Shown here: positions 27,037 to 34,837 of the stretch, piece by piece
Layout of the letters: each line of letters begins with the position of its first letter
Numbering within the stretch: the first letter of the stretch is position 1
Source of the DNA: UBA2239 sp050177075
GTDB lineage: Bacteria > Pseudomonadota > Gammaproteobacteria > Burkholderiales > UBA9220
Assembly (NCBI GenBank): GCA_050177075.1
Contig: JBFXHL010000005.1
Span: 1 to 51,946, forward strand
Reading direction: 5' to 3'
DNA: 51,946 nucleotides
The notes under the pieces: model-generated
Told to the model about the DNA's origin: nothing
What the model saw: only the letters and a program-made list of their open reading frames with translations
The model's database searches: none
Program-made: the position numbers and the translations under genes

Positions 27037-27127
27037 GGGACTGCTCGCTTTCTTTGGGCGGGGCTAACAAAAGCAGTATTTTACCCCAAACAGGCCGAAA
27101 GCGCTCAGGCCCCCTCTCCTGGGCGGC

Positions 27128-27490
27128 CTAGTTCACGATGTCCCGCAGGATGTCCAGAATCTCGTCGGTGGAGGTGTTGATGATCAGCACGTCCCGGCCC
27201 ACGATCACCCGTCCGTAGCCACCGGGGAGGCGGGACAGGCGGCGGTCCAGGTCGGAAGGCAAGGAGCGTTTTTCCAGGCCGGGGGGCAAGTGCTTTTTCT
27301 TCGCCAGTCCGGGGGGGAGGTCGCTTTGCCGGCCGGCGTAGTAGTCCCCGATCAGTTGCCGGTCGCGGTCGGAAAATACCGGCCGGCCGGATTGGGGAGC
27401 GCCGATCTGGATGGAGATGGGCAGGTCGATGGCCGCCGCCAGGGGCGAGGCAACGCCGAGGGCCAGGAGGAGAGGGAGCTCCTTCTTCAT
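27128..27490 (-). CDS. Secreted CigR/RcnB-like small protein
   Basis: 120 aa. A signal peptide (MKKELPLLLALGVASPLAAA) is followed by a short linker and two tandem LPPGL motifs (LPPGLAKKKHLPPGLEKR, about 58-75). The C-terminal segment YGRVIVGRDVLIINTSTDEI ends in ILDILRDIV. This layout resembles CigR/RcnB-like periplasmic proteins, but overall similarity is only by motif. Function is unknown. It is divergent from hda and occupies the spot between purM and hda where many betaproteobacteria carry a PerM-type permease. Confidence 0.65.
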   Translation of the reverse strand: MKKELPLLLALGVASPLAAAIDLPISIQIGAPQSGRPVFSDRDRQLIGDYYAGRQSDLPPGLAKKKHLPPGLEKRSLPSDLDRRLSRLPGGYGRVIVGRDVLIINTSTDEILDILRDIVN

Positions 27491-27595
27491 GGGGAGTCCT
27501 TATGGGTTTGTCATGGGCGCTTTATGGCATAAAACCGCTCGCCGGACAACGGGGCCGTTTGCTTTTCCGGCCATGGGGCGGTTTAATTACGGCCC

Positions 27596-28261
27596 ATGAA
27601 ACAACTGGCCCTGGCGATTTCCCTGGAGACCGAGCCCACCCTGGATAATTTCGTTCCCGGCGGCAACGGCGAAATGCTCCATGCCCTGCGCAACCTGGTG
27701 GCGGGCGTGGAGCGTTTCGTCTATCTGTGGGGCGAGGAGAGCGGCGGCAAGAGCCATCTCCTGCGGGCCTGCGTGACGGCGGCGCGGGGAAAGGGCCAGT
27801 CCGCGGTCTATCTGGCCGGCGGCAAGGGCCTTGCCCCCGAGTTGGCGGACTGCGATCTGGTTGCCGTGGACGACGTGGACAGCCTCGACAGGGAGGGGCA
27901 AATCGCCCTTTTCGGGCTCTACAACCGCATCAAGGAAGGCAACGGTCGGTTGCTGGTGGCCGGGCCCTGCGCCCCGGCGCGGCTCGATTTGCGCCCGGAC
28001 GTGGTCACCCGTCTCGGCTGGGGACTGGTCTATCAGGTGCAAGGGCTCACCGACGCTGAAAAAAGCGAAGCCCTCAAGGGCCATGCCAAGCAGCGGGGCT
28101 TCGACCTGCCGGACGAGGCGGCCGATTACCTCCTGCGGCACTGGCGGCGGGACCTGCCCTCCCTCCTGGCGGCCCTGGACGCCCTCGACCGCTATTCCCT
28201 GGAGCATAAGCGCTCGGTGACGGTGCCCCTGCTGCGCCAATTGCTCAGGGACAACCCGTAA
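27596..28261 (+). CDS. hda: DnaA regulatory inactivator Hda
   Basis: 221 aa. The N-terminal QLALAI is a beta-clamp-binding motif. A DnaA-like AAA+ core follows, with P-loop GEESGGKSH (about 46-54) and Walker B LVAVDDVDSLD (about 91-101). The C-terminal lid region is LPSLLAALDALDRYSLE. There is no DNA-binding domain IV, which separates it from DnaA. With the clamp it stimulates DnaA-ATP hydrolysis after initiation. It starts 105 bp from the divergent CigR-like gene. Confidence 0.93.
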   Translation: MKQLALAISLETEPTLDNFVPGGNGEMLHALRNLVAGVERFVYLWGEESGGKSHLLRACVTAARGKGQSAVYLAGGKGLAPELADCDLVAVDDVDSLDREGQIALFGLYNRIKEGNGRLLVAGPCAPARLDLRPDVVTRLGWGLVYQVQGLTDAEKSEALKGHAKQRGFDLPDEAADYLLRHWRRDLPSLLAALDALDRYSLEHKRSVTVPLLRQLLRDNP

Positions 28262-28324
28262 AGATATAAAACCCATGCCAGGATTCGAGCAGGTCCGTTG
28301 CGGTTTTACTTGTCAATCCCGCCG

Positions 28325-28342
28325 ATCCTGTCCATCCTGTTC
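28325..28342 (+). repeat. Two tandem 9-mers (ATCCTGTCC / ATCCTGTTC) between hda and the thioredoxin/HEAT gene
   Basis: ATCCTGTCC (28325-28333) is directly followed by ATCCTGTTC (28334-28342), differing by one base. It lies in the 107-bp gap upstream of the thioredoxin/HEAT gene; the significance is unknown. Confidence 0.5.
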
Positions 28343-28368
28343 ATAATTCATCGCCGCCCGTTGAAATC

Positions 28369-29013
28369 ATGAATCCTCCCGACGCCCTGATCCTCATCGC
28401 CCCCGGCTGTCCCCATTGTCCTGGCGTGCTGGAGGGACTGTCCCGCCTGCTCAAGGAGGGGGTGATCGGCCGCCTGGAGGCGGTGAACGTGGCGGTTTAC
28501 CCGGAGCGGGCCGAGGAGCTGGGAGTGAAGGGGGTGCCCTGGGTGCGCCTCGGTCCCTACGAACTGGAAGGGGCCATTACCCTGGACGAGTTGCGGCGCC
28601 GGGCCCAGGCGGGGGAAAGCATCGCGGGGCTGGCGGATTATTTTCTCGAGCTGCTGAAAACCGGCCGCCGGGTCAAGGTGGAAGCCCTGGCGTGGGAACG
28701 GCCCGAGCGCCTGCTGGCGCTCCTCGAACTGTTGCGGGACCCCCACTCCAGCATGGCGGTGCGCCTCGGTATCGGCGCGGTGATGGAGGAGTTCCAGGGA
28801 ACGGGGGTGACGGATATCCTCATCCCCGGCCTGGGGGAACTGACCCGCCACGACGACCGGTTGGTGCGGGCCGATGCCTGCCATTTCTTGTCCCTCATCG
28901 GCGGGGCGGGTATTCTGCCGTTCATGCGTGCCTGTCTGGACGACCCGGACCCCGAGGTGCGCGAAATCGCCGCCGAGGTCCTGGACGAAACAGCGCCGGG
29001 GGCTGCGGGTTAA
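28369..29013 (+). CDS. Thioredoxin-fold protein fused to HEAT-like repeats
   Basis: 214 aa. Residues about 5-80 form a small thioredoxin fold with active site APGCPHCPGV (Cys14, Cys17) and the cis-Pro segment VKGVPWVRLG. Residues about 105-210 are helical and read as HEAT-like repeats (GVTDILIPGLGELTRHDDRL, VRADACHFLSLIG, CLDDPDPEVREIAAEVLDE). There is no signal peptide, so it is probably cytoplasmic. The combination suggests redox activity on a partner held by the repeats; the partner is unknown. It precedes the ClC gene by 7 bp, so the two are likely co-expressed. Confidence 0.82.
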   Translation: MNPPDALILIAPGCPHCPGVLEGLSRLLKEGVIGRLEAVNVAVYPERAEELGVKGVPWVRLGPYELEGAITLDELRRRAQAGESIAGLADYFLELLKTGRRVKVEALAWERPERLLALLELLRDPHSSMAVRLGIGAVMEEFQGTGVTDILIPGLGELTRHDDRLVRADACHFLSLIGGAGILPFMRACLDDPDPEVREIAAEVLDETAPGAAG

Positions 29014-29020
29014 ACAGGCC

Positions 29021-30352
29021 ATGCCCCTTCGAACGCTCCGTAAACATCATTCCTTCTGGCTCTCGCCGAGGCGCTGGCGGCGCCGTCTGGTGTTCTGGGG
29101 CGGGGGCGTGGCGGTGGGCGCGGCGGCGGTGGTGTTCGCCGTCGGCAGCGATAAGGCCCACGACCTGTTCCACCGCCTGCTGCTGATCTCGCCTTTCCTC
29201 CCCCTGATCGTCACCCCCCTCGGCTTCGCCCTGGTGGCCTACGCCACGCGGCGGTTTTTTCCCGGTTCCCAGGGGAGCGGCATTCCCCAGACCATGGCGG
29301 CGCTCCAGTTGCAGGCGCCCGAGCAGCGCGGCAAGGTGCTTTCCCTGCGCATCGCTTTCGGCAAGATCGGTCTTACCTTGGTGGCCCTGTTGAGCGGCGC
29401 GTCGGTGGGACGGGAAGGGCCGACGGTGCAGATCGGAGCCTCCCTGATGCACGCCTTCGGTGGATGGGCCCGTTTTCCCCGCTACGAACTGGAGCGCGGA
29501 CTGATTCTGGCCGGCGGCGCGGCGGGGGTGGCGGCGGCCTTCAACACCCCCCTGGCGGGCATCGTTTTTGCCATCGAGGAAATGAGCCGCTCCTTCGAGC
29601 AGCGCACCAGCGGCACCATCCTCACCGGGGTGGTGGTGGCCGGATTGGTGTCCCTGGCCCTACTGGGCAACTACACCCACTTCGGCCACACCGGGGCGAC
29701 GCTGCCCCTGGACAAGGCCTGGCTGGCGGTGGTGATGTGCGGCATGGCGGGCGGCCTTCTGGGCGGGCTTTTCAGCCGGGCGCTGATTACGGCGGCAATG
29801 GGCTGGCCCGGACGCGTGGGGGCGCTGATGAAGACCCGGCCCATCGCCCTTGCCGCGGCTTGCGGCTTCGCCCTGGCCCTGATCGGCCTTCTTTCCGGCG
29901 GTTTGACCTACGGCACCGGCTACAACGAGGCGCGGGCCATCGTCGAGGGGTCCGCGCGGATGCCCTGGGACTACGGCATCTTGAAGCTCCTGGCGACGGT
30001 GGTGTCCTATCTGAGCGGCATTCCGGGGGGGATTTTCGCCCCGTCCCTGGCCGTGGGCGCCGGCTTCGGCCAGAACATCGCCGCCCTGATGCCCTACGCG
30101 CCGGCGAGCGCCGTGGTGGTGCTGGGGATGGTGGGTTATTTCGCCGGCGTGGTGCAGGCGCCCATCACCGCCTTCGTCATCGTCATGGAAATGACCGACA
30201 ACCACGAGATGGTGCTGCCGCTGATGGCCACCGCCTTCATCGGCCACGTCTCGTCCCGCCTGGTGTGCGACCGGGCCCTGTATAAAACCATGGCGGAGAA
30301 TTTCCTCCTTGCCGCCCGGGGGCCGGCTCAGGACACGTCGCCGTCCAAATAA
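29021..30352 (+). CDS. ClC-type chloride/proton antiporter
   Basis: 443 aa, about ten or more membrane helices. The three ClC selectivity motifs are present: GSGIPQT, GREGPTVQIG (gating Glu) and GGIFAPSLAVGAGFG. FAIEEMSRSFE contains the internal proton-pathway Glu, pointing to H+/Cl- exchange rather than a channel. The ATG at 29021 follows the thioredoxin/HEAT gene by 7 bp; a longer in-frame start inside that gene lacks ClC character. The 3' end overlaps the convergent YchJ gene by 25 bp. Possible roles include acid resistance. Confidence 0.94.
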   Translation: MPLRTLRKHHSFWLSPRRWRRRLVFWGGGVAVGAAAVVFAVGSDKAHDLFHRLLLISPFLPLIVTPLGFALVAYATRRFFPGSQGSGIPQTMAALQLQAPEQRGKVLSLRIAFGKIGLTLVALLSGASVGREGPTVQIGASLMHAFGGWARFPRYELERGLILAGGAAGVAAAFNTPLAGIVFAIEEMSRSFEQRTSGTILTGVVVAGLVSLALLGNYTHFGHTGATLPLDKAWLAVVMCGMAGGLLGGLFSRALITAAMGWPGRVGALMKTRPIALAAACGFALALIGLLSGGLTYGTGYNEARAIVEGSARMPWDYGILKLLATVVSYLSGIPGGIFAPSLAVGAGFGQNIAALMPYAPASAVVVLGMVGYFAGVVQAPITAFVIVMEMTDNHEMVLPLMATAFIGHVSSRLVCDRALYKTMAENFLLAARGPAQDTSPSK

Positions 30353-30702
30353 AACCAGCGCCCGGCCTCCCGGACGAAGCGGCTGGTTTCCTCCATGCGG
30401 TGGCCGCGGCCGCCGACCTTGAAGCGGGCGACGAAGCGCACCGTTCCCGTCTCGTCCTGTTCCCCGCCCCGCGCTTCGACGACCTTCAGTCCTAGCCATT
30501 TCACGTCCTTCTCCAGTTCCAGGTCGGCGGGGCGGGTGGAGGGATGCCAGGTCCGTTCCAGATAGTCTTTGTCACCCAGGGTATAGGCGGTGTAACGGGA
30601 ACGCATCAGTGCTTCCGGGGTGGGGGCTGGCGCGCCTGCCAGGTAGGGCCCGCAGCAGGCCTCGAAGGCCTTGCCGGAGCCGCAGGGGCAGGGAGTCGTC
30701 AT
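30328..30702 (-). CDS. YchJ family protein with SEC-C zinc motif
   Basis: 124 aa. The N-terminus PCPCGSGKAFEACCGPYL is a SEC-C motif (CxCx8CC type) that binds zinc. It is followed by the NTF2-like YchJ domain (ALMRSRYTAYTLGDKDYLERTWHPS). Function of the family is unknown. The ATG at 30702 overlaps the upstream EI24 gene by 4 bp; a longer in-frame extension lies within that gene and is rejected. Confidence 0.9.
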   Translation of the reverse strand: MTTPCPCGSGKAFEACCGPYLAGAPAPTPEALMRSRYTAYTLGDKDYLERTWHPSTRPADLELEKDVKWLGLKVVEARGGEQDETGTVRFVARFKVGGRGHRMEETSRFVREAGRWFYLDGDVS

Positions 30703-31421
30703 GCCGATTTTTCCTGGCGCAGCTTGGCCAGTTCCGCCAGGCACAGGTGGGTGAAGGCCAGCCCGATGTATACCGGGGCGAAGAAATTGAGCACCGGCAC
30801 GAACTGCACCAGGGCCAGCAAGGCGCCTAGGAGGTAAAGGCGGCCGGCGGCGCGCTCCATCAAATCGTCGAACTCTTCGCCGCTGGCGTGCTCGGCGAGG
30901 GCGTCGTAGCGGAACAGGCGCTGGTTGAGGTAGGCGCCGAGAAGCAGGGGCAAGGCCGGGGCGAGGGGGCTGACCAGCCAAACGGGCAGGGTGATCAGCC
31001 ATAAGCCGAGGTACACCACCATCGCCACCAGGCCGTTCCAGGCGCTGCCCAGGTTGCTGCCACCGTGCTTTTGCTCCAGTTCGGGATAATCCCGGCCCGC
31101 CACGTGGCGCACCATGGAAGGCATGGCGAAAAGAGCGGTGAGGAGGAGGGCGGTGGCGTAGGTGAGGGGAACCAAGGTCAGCAGCAGGAGCAACACCACC
31201 GCCGAACCCGCCAGCCAGGAAGCGCCGCCGTCCAGGTAGGGGCCGACGCTGCTGCCGGCCAGCCACTGGGACAGAAAGGCGACCCAGTCGCCCCAGAACA
31301 CCAGGGAGAGACTCCCCCACAGCAGCATCGCCGCCGCCATGGGCCAGATCATCAGGAGCAGCATCCGGGGGTGGAACAGGCTGGACAAGGCACGCTGGAG
31401 CGCGGTCAACACATCCTTCAT
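30699..31421 (-). CDS. EI24/CysZ-like integral membrane protein
   Basis: 240 aa with four to six membrane segments. The layout (MKDVLTALQRALSSLFHPRML start, a long soluble loop EQKHGGSNLGSAWN, and terminal FVPVLNFFAPVYIGLAFTHL) matches the EI24 domain family. E. coli CysZ in this family takes up sulfate, but nothing here indicates sulfate metabolism, so the substrate is left open. It is co-transcribed with the YchJ gene and divergent from greB. Confidence 0.8.
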   Translation of the reverse strand: MKDVLTALQRALSSLFHPRMLLLMIWPMAAAMLLWGSLSLVFWGDWVAFLSQWLAGSSVGPYLDGGASWLAGSAVVLLLLLTLVPLTYATALLLTALFAMPSMVRHVAGRDYPELEQKHGGSNLGSAWNGLVAMVVYLGLWLITLPVWLVSPLAPALPLLLGAYLNQRLFRYDALAEHASGEEFDDLMERAAGRLYLLGALLALVQFVPVLNFFAPVYIGLAFTHLCLAELAKLRQEKSA

Positions 31422-31476
31422 GGTTGTATCCTAGGCTTCGGCATGGGTATCAGTATAGGGGGTAAATCCGCAATTT

Positions 31477-31485
31477 TGCTAGAAT
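31477..31485 (+). promoter_or_regulatory. Extended -10 promoter of greB
   Basis: TGCTAGAAT (31477-31485) is an extended -10 element (TGN plus TAGAAT). No good -35 is visible upstream, as expected for extended -10 promoters. It lies 30 bp before the greB ATG. Confidence 0.5.
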
Positions 31486-31514
31486 TAGGAGACTTCGCAA
31501 CTCGGCTATTCACC

Positions 31515-32087
31515 ATGAGCAAAGCGTTTACCCGCGAAACCGACGACCACGAGGAAGACGACGGTCCCGAGACCGCCCCTCTGCCCGCGGGGACCAAGAA
31601 CTACGTCACCCCGGCAGGCTACCGGCGGCTGAAGGAGGAGTTCGACCAGCTGTGGAAAGTGGAGCGCCCCCAGTTGGTCCAGACCATCGCCTGGGCCGCG
31701 TCCAACGGCGACCGCTCGGAGAACGGGGACTACATCTACGGCAAGAAGCGCCTGCGGGAGATCGACCGCCGCATCCGCTTCCTTTCCAAGCGCATGGACA
31801 ACGCCGTAGTGGTGGACCCTGCCGAGCGGGGAGAATGCGACCAGGTGTTCTTCGGCGCCACGGTGACCGTGCTGCACGGCGACGGCGCGGAGCGCACCTA
31901 CAGCATCGTCGGCCTGGACGAGGCTGACCCCGGCCGTGGCCTCATCAGCTGGATTTCCCCCCTGGCCCGGACCCTGCTCAAGGCGCGGGAGGGGGATGCC
32001 GTCGTCCTGCGCACCCCGGCGGGGACGGACGAGCTGGAAATCCTCGAGGTGCGCTACGAGGCGCTGGACACCGGGCCGGCCGCCTGA
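31515..32087 (+). CDS. greB: Transcription elongation factor GreB
   Basis: 190 aa from the ATG at 31515. It has an acidic, low-complexity N-terminal ~25 residues, then the GreA/B coiled-coil (TPAGYRRLKEEFDQLW to LREIDRRIRFLSKRM). The hallmark acidic tip is in SENGDYIYGKKR, and the C-terminal FKBP-like domain ends LEILEVRYEAL. It stimulates RNA cleavage by backtracked RNA polymerase. YGKKRLREIDRR identifies GreB over GreA. It is followed by the Mth938 gene after 51 bp. Confidence 0.94.
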   Translation: MSKAFTRETDDHEEDDGPETAPLPAGTKNYVTPAGYRRLKEEFDQLWKVERPQLVQTIAWAASNGDRSENGDYIYGKKRLREIDRRIRFLSKRMDNAVVVDPAERGECDQVFFGATVTVLHGDGAERTYSIVGLDEADPGRGLISWISPLARTLLKAREGDAVVLRTPAGTDELEILEVRYEALDTGPAA

Positions 32088-32138
32088 TTATCTCCCGGCG
32101 GGCTATGCTCAAGGGAACGCATTTTCCGGAGGCCCGCC

Positions 32139-32501
32139 ATGAAACCCCATATCGACGGCACTGACTTCGGCAGCATCACCATCGCCGGCGAGCGCTTGGA
32201 ACACGACGTGGTCCTGCGTCTCGACGGCGCGGTGAAGAAGCGCAAGAAGAAGCTCTCCAAGGCGGTTTACGGCACTTCCCACGTTATTTCCCTGGCCGAG
32301 GCCGAGCACATCTACGACCCCGGCGCCGAGACGCTGATCGTCGGTGCCGGCCAGGAAGGCCGCGTGGAGCTGTCGCCGGAGGCCGCGGCCTACTTCCAGC
32401 GGAAAGGCTGCAAGGTTAAGCGCTACACCACGCCCGAGGCGGTGGAGAAATGGAACGCCGCCAAGGGCAAGGTGATCGCCGTCTTTCACGTCACCTGCTG
32501 A
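32139..32501 (+). CDS. Mth938-like domain protein
   Basis: 120 aa. DFGSITIAGERLEHDVVLRLDG at the N-terminus, ETLIVGAGQEGRVELSPEA in the middle, and VEKWNAAKGKVIAVFHVTC at the end fit the small Mth938/DUF498 (NDUFAF3-related) fold. Mitochondrial relatives assist complex I assembly; the bacterial role is unknown. An internal Lys/Arg-rich run (KKRKKKL) is unusual. A GGAGG ribosome-binding site precedes the ATG. Confidence 0.8.
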   Translation: MKPHIDGTDFGSITIAGERLEHDVVLRLDGAVKKRKKKLSKAVYGTSHVISLAEAEHIYDPGAETLIVGAGQEGRVELSPEAAAYFQRKGCKVKRYTTPEAVEKWNAAKGKVIAVFHVTC

Positions 32502-32504
32502 ATG

Positions 32505-32528
32505 CCCCCTCCCCGATAGCGGAGGGGG
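32505..32528. terminator. GC hairpin between convergent genes
   Basis: CCCCCTCC (32505-32512) pairs with GGAGGGGG (32521-32528) across an 8-nt loop, starting 4 bp after the Mth938 stop codon. It has no strong T-run on either side, so termination is likely but weaker. Confidence 0.5.
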
Positions 32529-32553
32529 ATGTATTCGGGTTGGCGGTGAGGCT

Positions 32554-33717
32554 TTACGCTGCGCCCCAGTAGGGCGTGGCGATCCCCGTTCCCAAATCCG
32601 CTTCCACAAGACGGCGGCGCACTTCCAGCAGTTTCTCGATCAGGGCCGGTTCGGCGGCGCCGTAGGCATCGGCGTCCGGGATGCGCTTCACCACCACCCC
32701 CAGGAGCTCGGTGATGGCGTTGCCGATGGAGTTCTGGCTGATGGTGACGATCAGCTTGCCGGCGTCGTTGCGGTAGATCAGCTGCTTGAAGGCCGGCTGC
32801 CAGCGGATGGAGTTGGCGTATTTTGCGTCCTTGATGCAGCGGTCCCGCACCATCTTCGCCGCCTTGAGGAAGTCGTTGTCGAACAGCAGTTTTTCCTCCA
32901 CCAGTTCGGGGAAGAACACGTCCTTGGGCATGGGGGAGTTGCGGGTGGAGACCTGGCCGAAGAAGGTGCGGTAGAAGTCGAGGAAGCCCTTGAGGATGAT
33001 GTCGTACTCCTTCCAGAAGCGCACTTCCTTCAGCGCCGCCGCGCCGCCCCGGACTTCCCAGCTCGGCAGGCCCTGGGGGTAGCCGGTGAGGGCGATCTTG
33101 CACGAGCCTGCTTGGCAGGGCTGGAGGATTTCCAGGTCCAGCTCGTCGAAGAAGGCCCGGTAGACGTCCCGCATGTGGGCCTGGAAGAGGGAATGCTGGC
33201 CGCCGTCGGTGAGGTTGGGGTTGTCGGCGTCGGCGAGGGGGGCGTTCTTCAGCGCCTCCTTGTCGAAGACGATGAAGTGGTTGTGCAGCATGCGGATGCT
33301 CGGCACCCCCGGCGAGGTCAGGGGCCAGGTGGCGTCCAGGCTGGCTTCGCCGGCCAGAACCAAGTGCCGGTCCGGGTCCGGATAGCGCTCCAGCATGTAG
33401 TCCACGATGATCTGGTTCATCCGGTTCCACACGTGCTTCACCTGTTCCGGCACCTGGGTGCGTCGCACCGGTCGGCCCAGGGGGTCGAGGATGGATTGGG
33501 AGGTGTTGTAGATGATGGAGGTGTCGAACTCGTTGCTGTGGCCCAGGGCCTTGCGGTACAGCAGCAGCCCTTCCGGGTTTTGCAGCAGGCCGTTGTTGTG
33601 CACCAGGTCGTTGAGGTTCTCGGTGCTGTTGAAAAACTCGTTGGGCTTCATTCCCTCCGGCACGTCCAGGGGAATGGGGCGGAAGGGGGTGACGATCTCT
33701 CTCGGGCCGGATGACAT
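32554..33717 (-). CDS. Conserved-looking protein of unknown function, 387 aa
   Basis: I do not recognise the family. The protein is soluble, without signal peptide or membrane segment. Notable segments: NSTENLNDLVHNNGLLQNPE (about 30-49), the HxH-bearing RMLHNHFIVFDKE (about 142-154), two Cys in LQPCQAGSCKIALTGYP (about 202-218), and RFWKEYDIILKGFLDFYRTF. The HNHF element is loosely HIT-like, but the full His-triad is not evident. The ATG follows AGAGGG at good spacing. The upstream 33718-33780 is markedly AT-rich and probably holds its promoter. It is monocistronic; the downstream gene is convergent and the upstream one is the LysR gene on the same strand. Confidence 0.75.
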   Translation of the reverse strand: MSSGPREIVTPFRPIPLDVPEGMKPNEFFNSTENLNDLVHNNGLLQNPEGLLLYRKALGHSNEFDTSIIYNTSQSILDPLGRPVRRTQVPEQVKHVWNRMNQIIVDYMLERYPDPDRHLVLAGEASLDATWPLTSPGVPSIRMLHNHFIVFDKEALKNAPLADADNPNLTDGGQHSLFQAHMRDVYRAFFDELDLEILQPCQAGSCKIALTGYPQGLPSWEVRGGAAALKEVRFWKEYDIILKGFLDFYRTFFGQVSTRNSPMPKDVFFPELVEEKLLFDNDFLKAAKMVRDRCIKDAKYANSIRWQPAFKQLIYRNDAGKLIVTISQNSIGNAITELLGVVVKRIPDADAYGAAEPALIEKLLEVRRRLVEADLGTGIATPYWGAA

Positions 33718-33840
33718 GATTTTTCCCTCTAAAATTTCTTATGGCTTTATTAACTTGTTGAATGAAAAGTAATATTTATGCGGGGTCATGATAGAGGGCG
33801 TCAAGGGGTTAGTAAACCGCGAAAAGAGTAGGGTTGCTGG

Positions 33841-33865
33841 CGGCGCGGCGCGGCGCGGCGCGGCG
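33841..33865 (+). repeat. Pentanucleotide tandem repeat (CGGCG)5
   Basis: Five perfect CGGCG copies occupy 33841-33865, followed by an imperfect GGCGG. They lie 6 bp beyond the lysR stop codon, between it and the upstream region of the unknown 387-aa gene, so copy-number changes would not alter a reading frame. Confidence 0.85.
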
Positions 33866-33871
33866 GGCGGC

Positions 33872-34729
33872 TTACGCCGCGGGAGTCCGCTCTTCGGCGG
33901 CAAGATTGCGCAGCGCCTCCAGGGCGCTGATGAGAATGCCCTCCTGCCGGTCCAGGGGATAGACCATGTAGGCCGGCAGCGTGAAGGACGGCGCGTGTTT
34001 TACCGCCCACAGCTGCCCTTCCGCGATCAGTTCCCGCGTCATGCGCCGGGGAAAGTAGCCCGAGCCGCCGCAGTGCAGTATCTGCTGCATCACCAGCCAG
34101 CCGATGTTGGCCGTGATGGCGGAGGGGGGCATTTCCGGGAAACTGGTGCTGAACTGGGCATGGAATTCCGTCCCCCAGTCCATGTGGATGTAGCCAGGGT
34201 CCGGCCAAGGGCGGTCGGGTTCCGACGACACCAGCACCAGCACCTCCTCGAAGAGCCGCTCGATGCCCAGGCCGGGGCGGCTCTCCGGGGTGTACATGAC
34301 GCCCACGTCCACCGTTCCCTGGATCAGGCCCTGCATGATGCCCTCCTCGAACCCCACCTCGAGGCGGAGGGAAATGTCGGGGTGGGCCTGCCGCATTTGC
34401 GCCACCCACCGGGGCAGGAAACCATCCCACAGGGCGATGCGGCCGCTCAGGGTAAGGCTGCCCTGGAAGCCGGCGGGAAGGCCGACGTCGTGCTTGGCCT
34501 GCTCCAGGGTCTGCACCAGCGTCTTGGCGTGGCGCAGAAAGCGGCGCCCCGCCGGTGTCAGTTCCGCGCCGCCGCGGCCCCGCCGGAATAGCGTGGCGCC
34601 CAGTTGCAGTTCCAGGGCCTGGATGCGGGCGCTGACCGTCGATTGGGTGACGTACAGGCGCTGGGCCGCCCCGACAAAATTGCCCGCCGCGGCGACGGCG
34701 AGAAAAGTGCGTGCGAATTCGATGTCCAT
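33872..34729 (-). CDS. LysR family transcriptional regulator
   Basis: 285 aa. The N-terminal winged helix-turn-helix is clear (FLAVAAAGNFVGAAQRLYVT, then STVSARIQALE and LGATLFRRGRGG). A periplasmic-binding-like effector domain spans about 90-285. It is divergent from the HPP-family gene across 108 bp that contains a perfect inverted repeat, the standard layout in which a LysR protein controls itself and its neighbour. The effector is unknown. Confidence 0.93.
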   Translation of the reverse strand: MDIEFARTFLAVAAAGNFVGAAQRLYVTQSTVSARIQALELQLGATLFRRGRGGAELTPAGRRFLRHAKTLVQTLEQAKHDVGLPAGFQGSLTLSGRIALWDGFLPRWVAQMRQAHPDISLRLEVGFEEGIMQGLIQGTVDVGVMYTPESRPGLGIERLFEEVLVLVSSEPDRPWPDPGYIHMDWGTEFHAQFSTSFPEMPPSAITANIGWLVMQQILHCGGSGYFPRRMTRELIAEGQLWAVKHAPSFTLPAYMVYPLDRQEGILISALEALRNLAAEERTPAA

Positions 34730-34733
34730 AAGT

Positions 34734-34758
34734 TTTATATCGAAAAAACCGATATAAA
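34734..34758. promoter_or_regulatory. Candidate LysR-binding inverted repeat
   Basis: TTTATATCG (34734-34742) and CGATATAAA (34750-34758) are perfect 9-bp inverted repeats around a 7-bp AAAAAAC spacer, 4 bp from the lysR ATG. A further ATATCG half-site lies at 34769-34774, next to the HPP promoter. This spacing of a recognition site plus a half-site is typical of LysR control regions; binding is inferred. Confidence 0.65.
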
Positions 34759-34775
34759 CAACCTAAAAATATCGT

Positions 34776-34805
34776 TTGTCAAATAGTTTTGCCCGGCCCT
34801 ATCCT
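34776..34805 (+). promoter_or_regulatory. Probable promoter of the HPP-family gene
   Basis: TTGTCA (34776-34781) and TATCCT (34800-34805) are spaced by 18 bp, 32 bp before the HPP ATG. The -35 box begins next to an ATATCG half-site, placing it under plausible LysR control. Confidence 0.5.
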
Positions 34806-34837
34806 CCCATCATCGTCGTCACAGGAAGGACTGAAGC

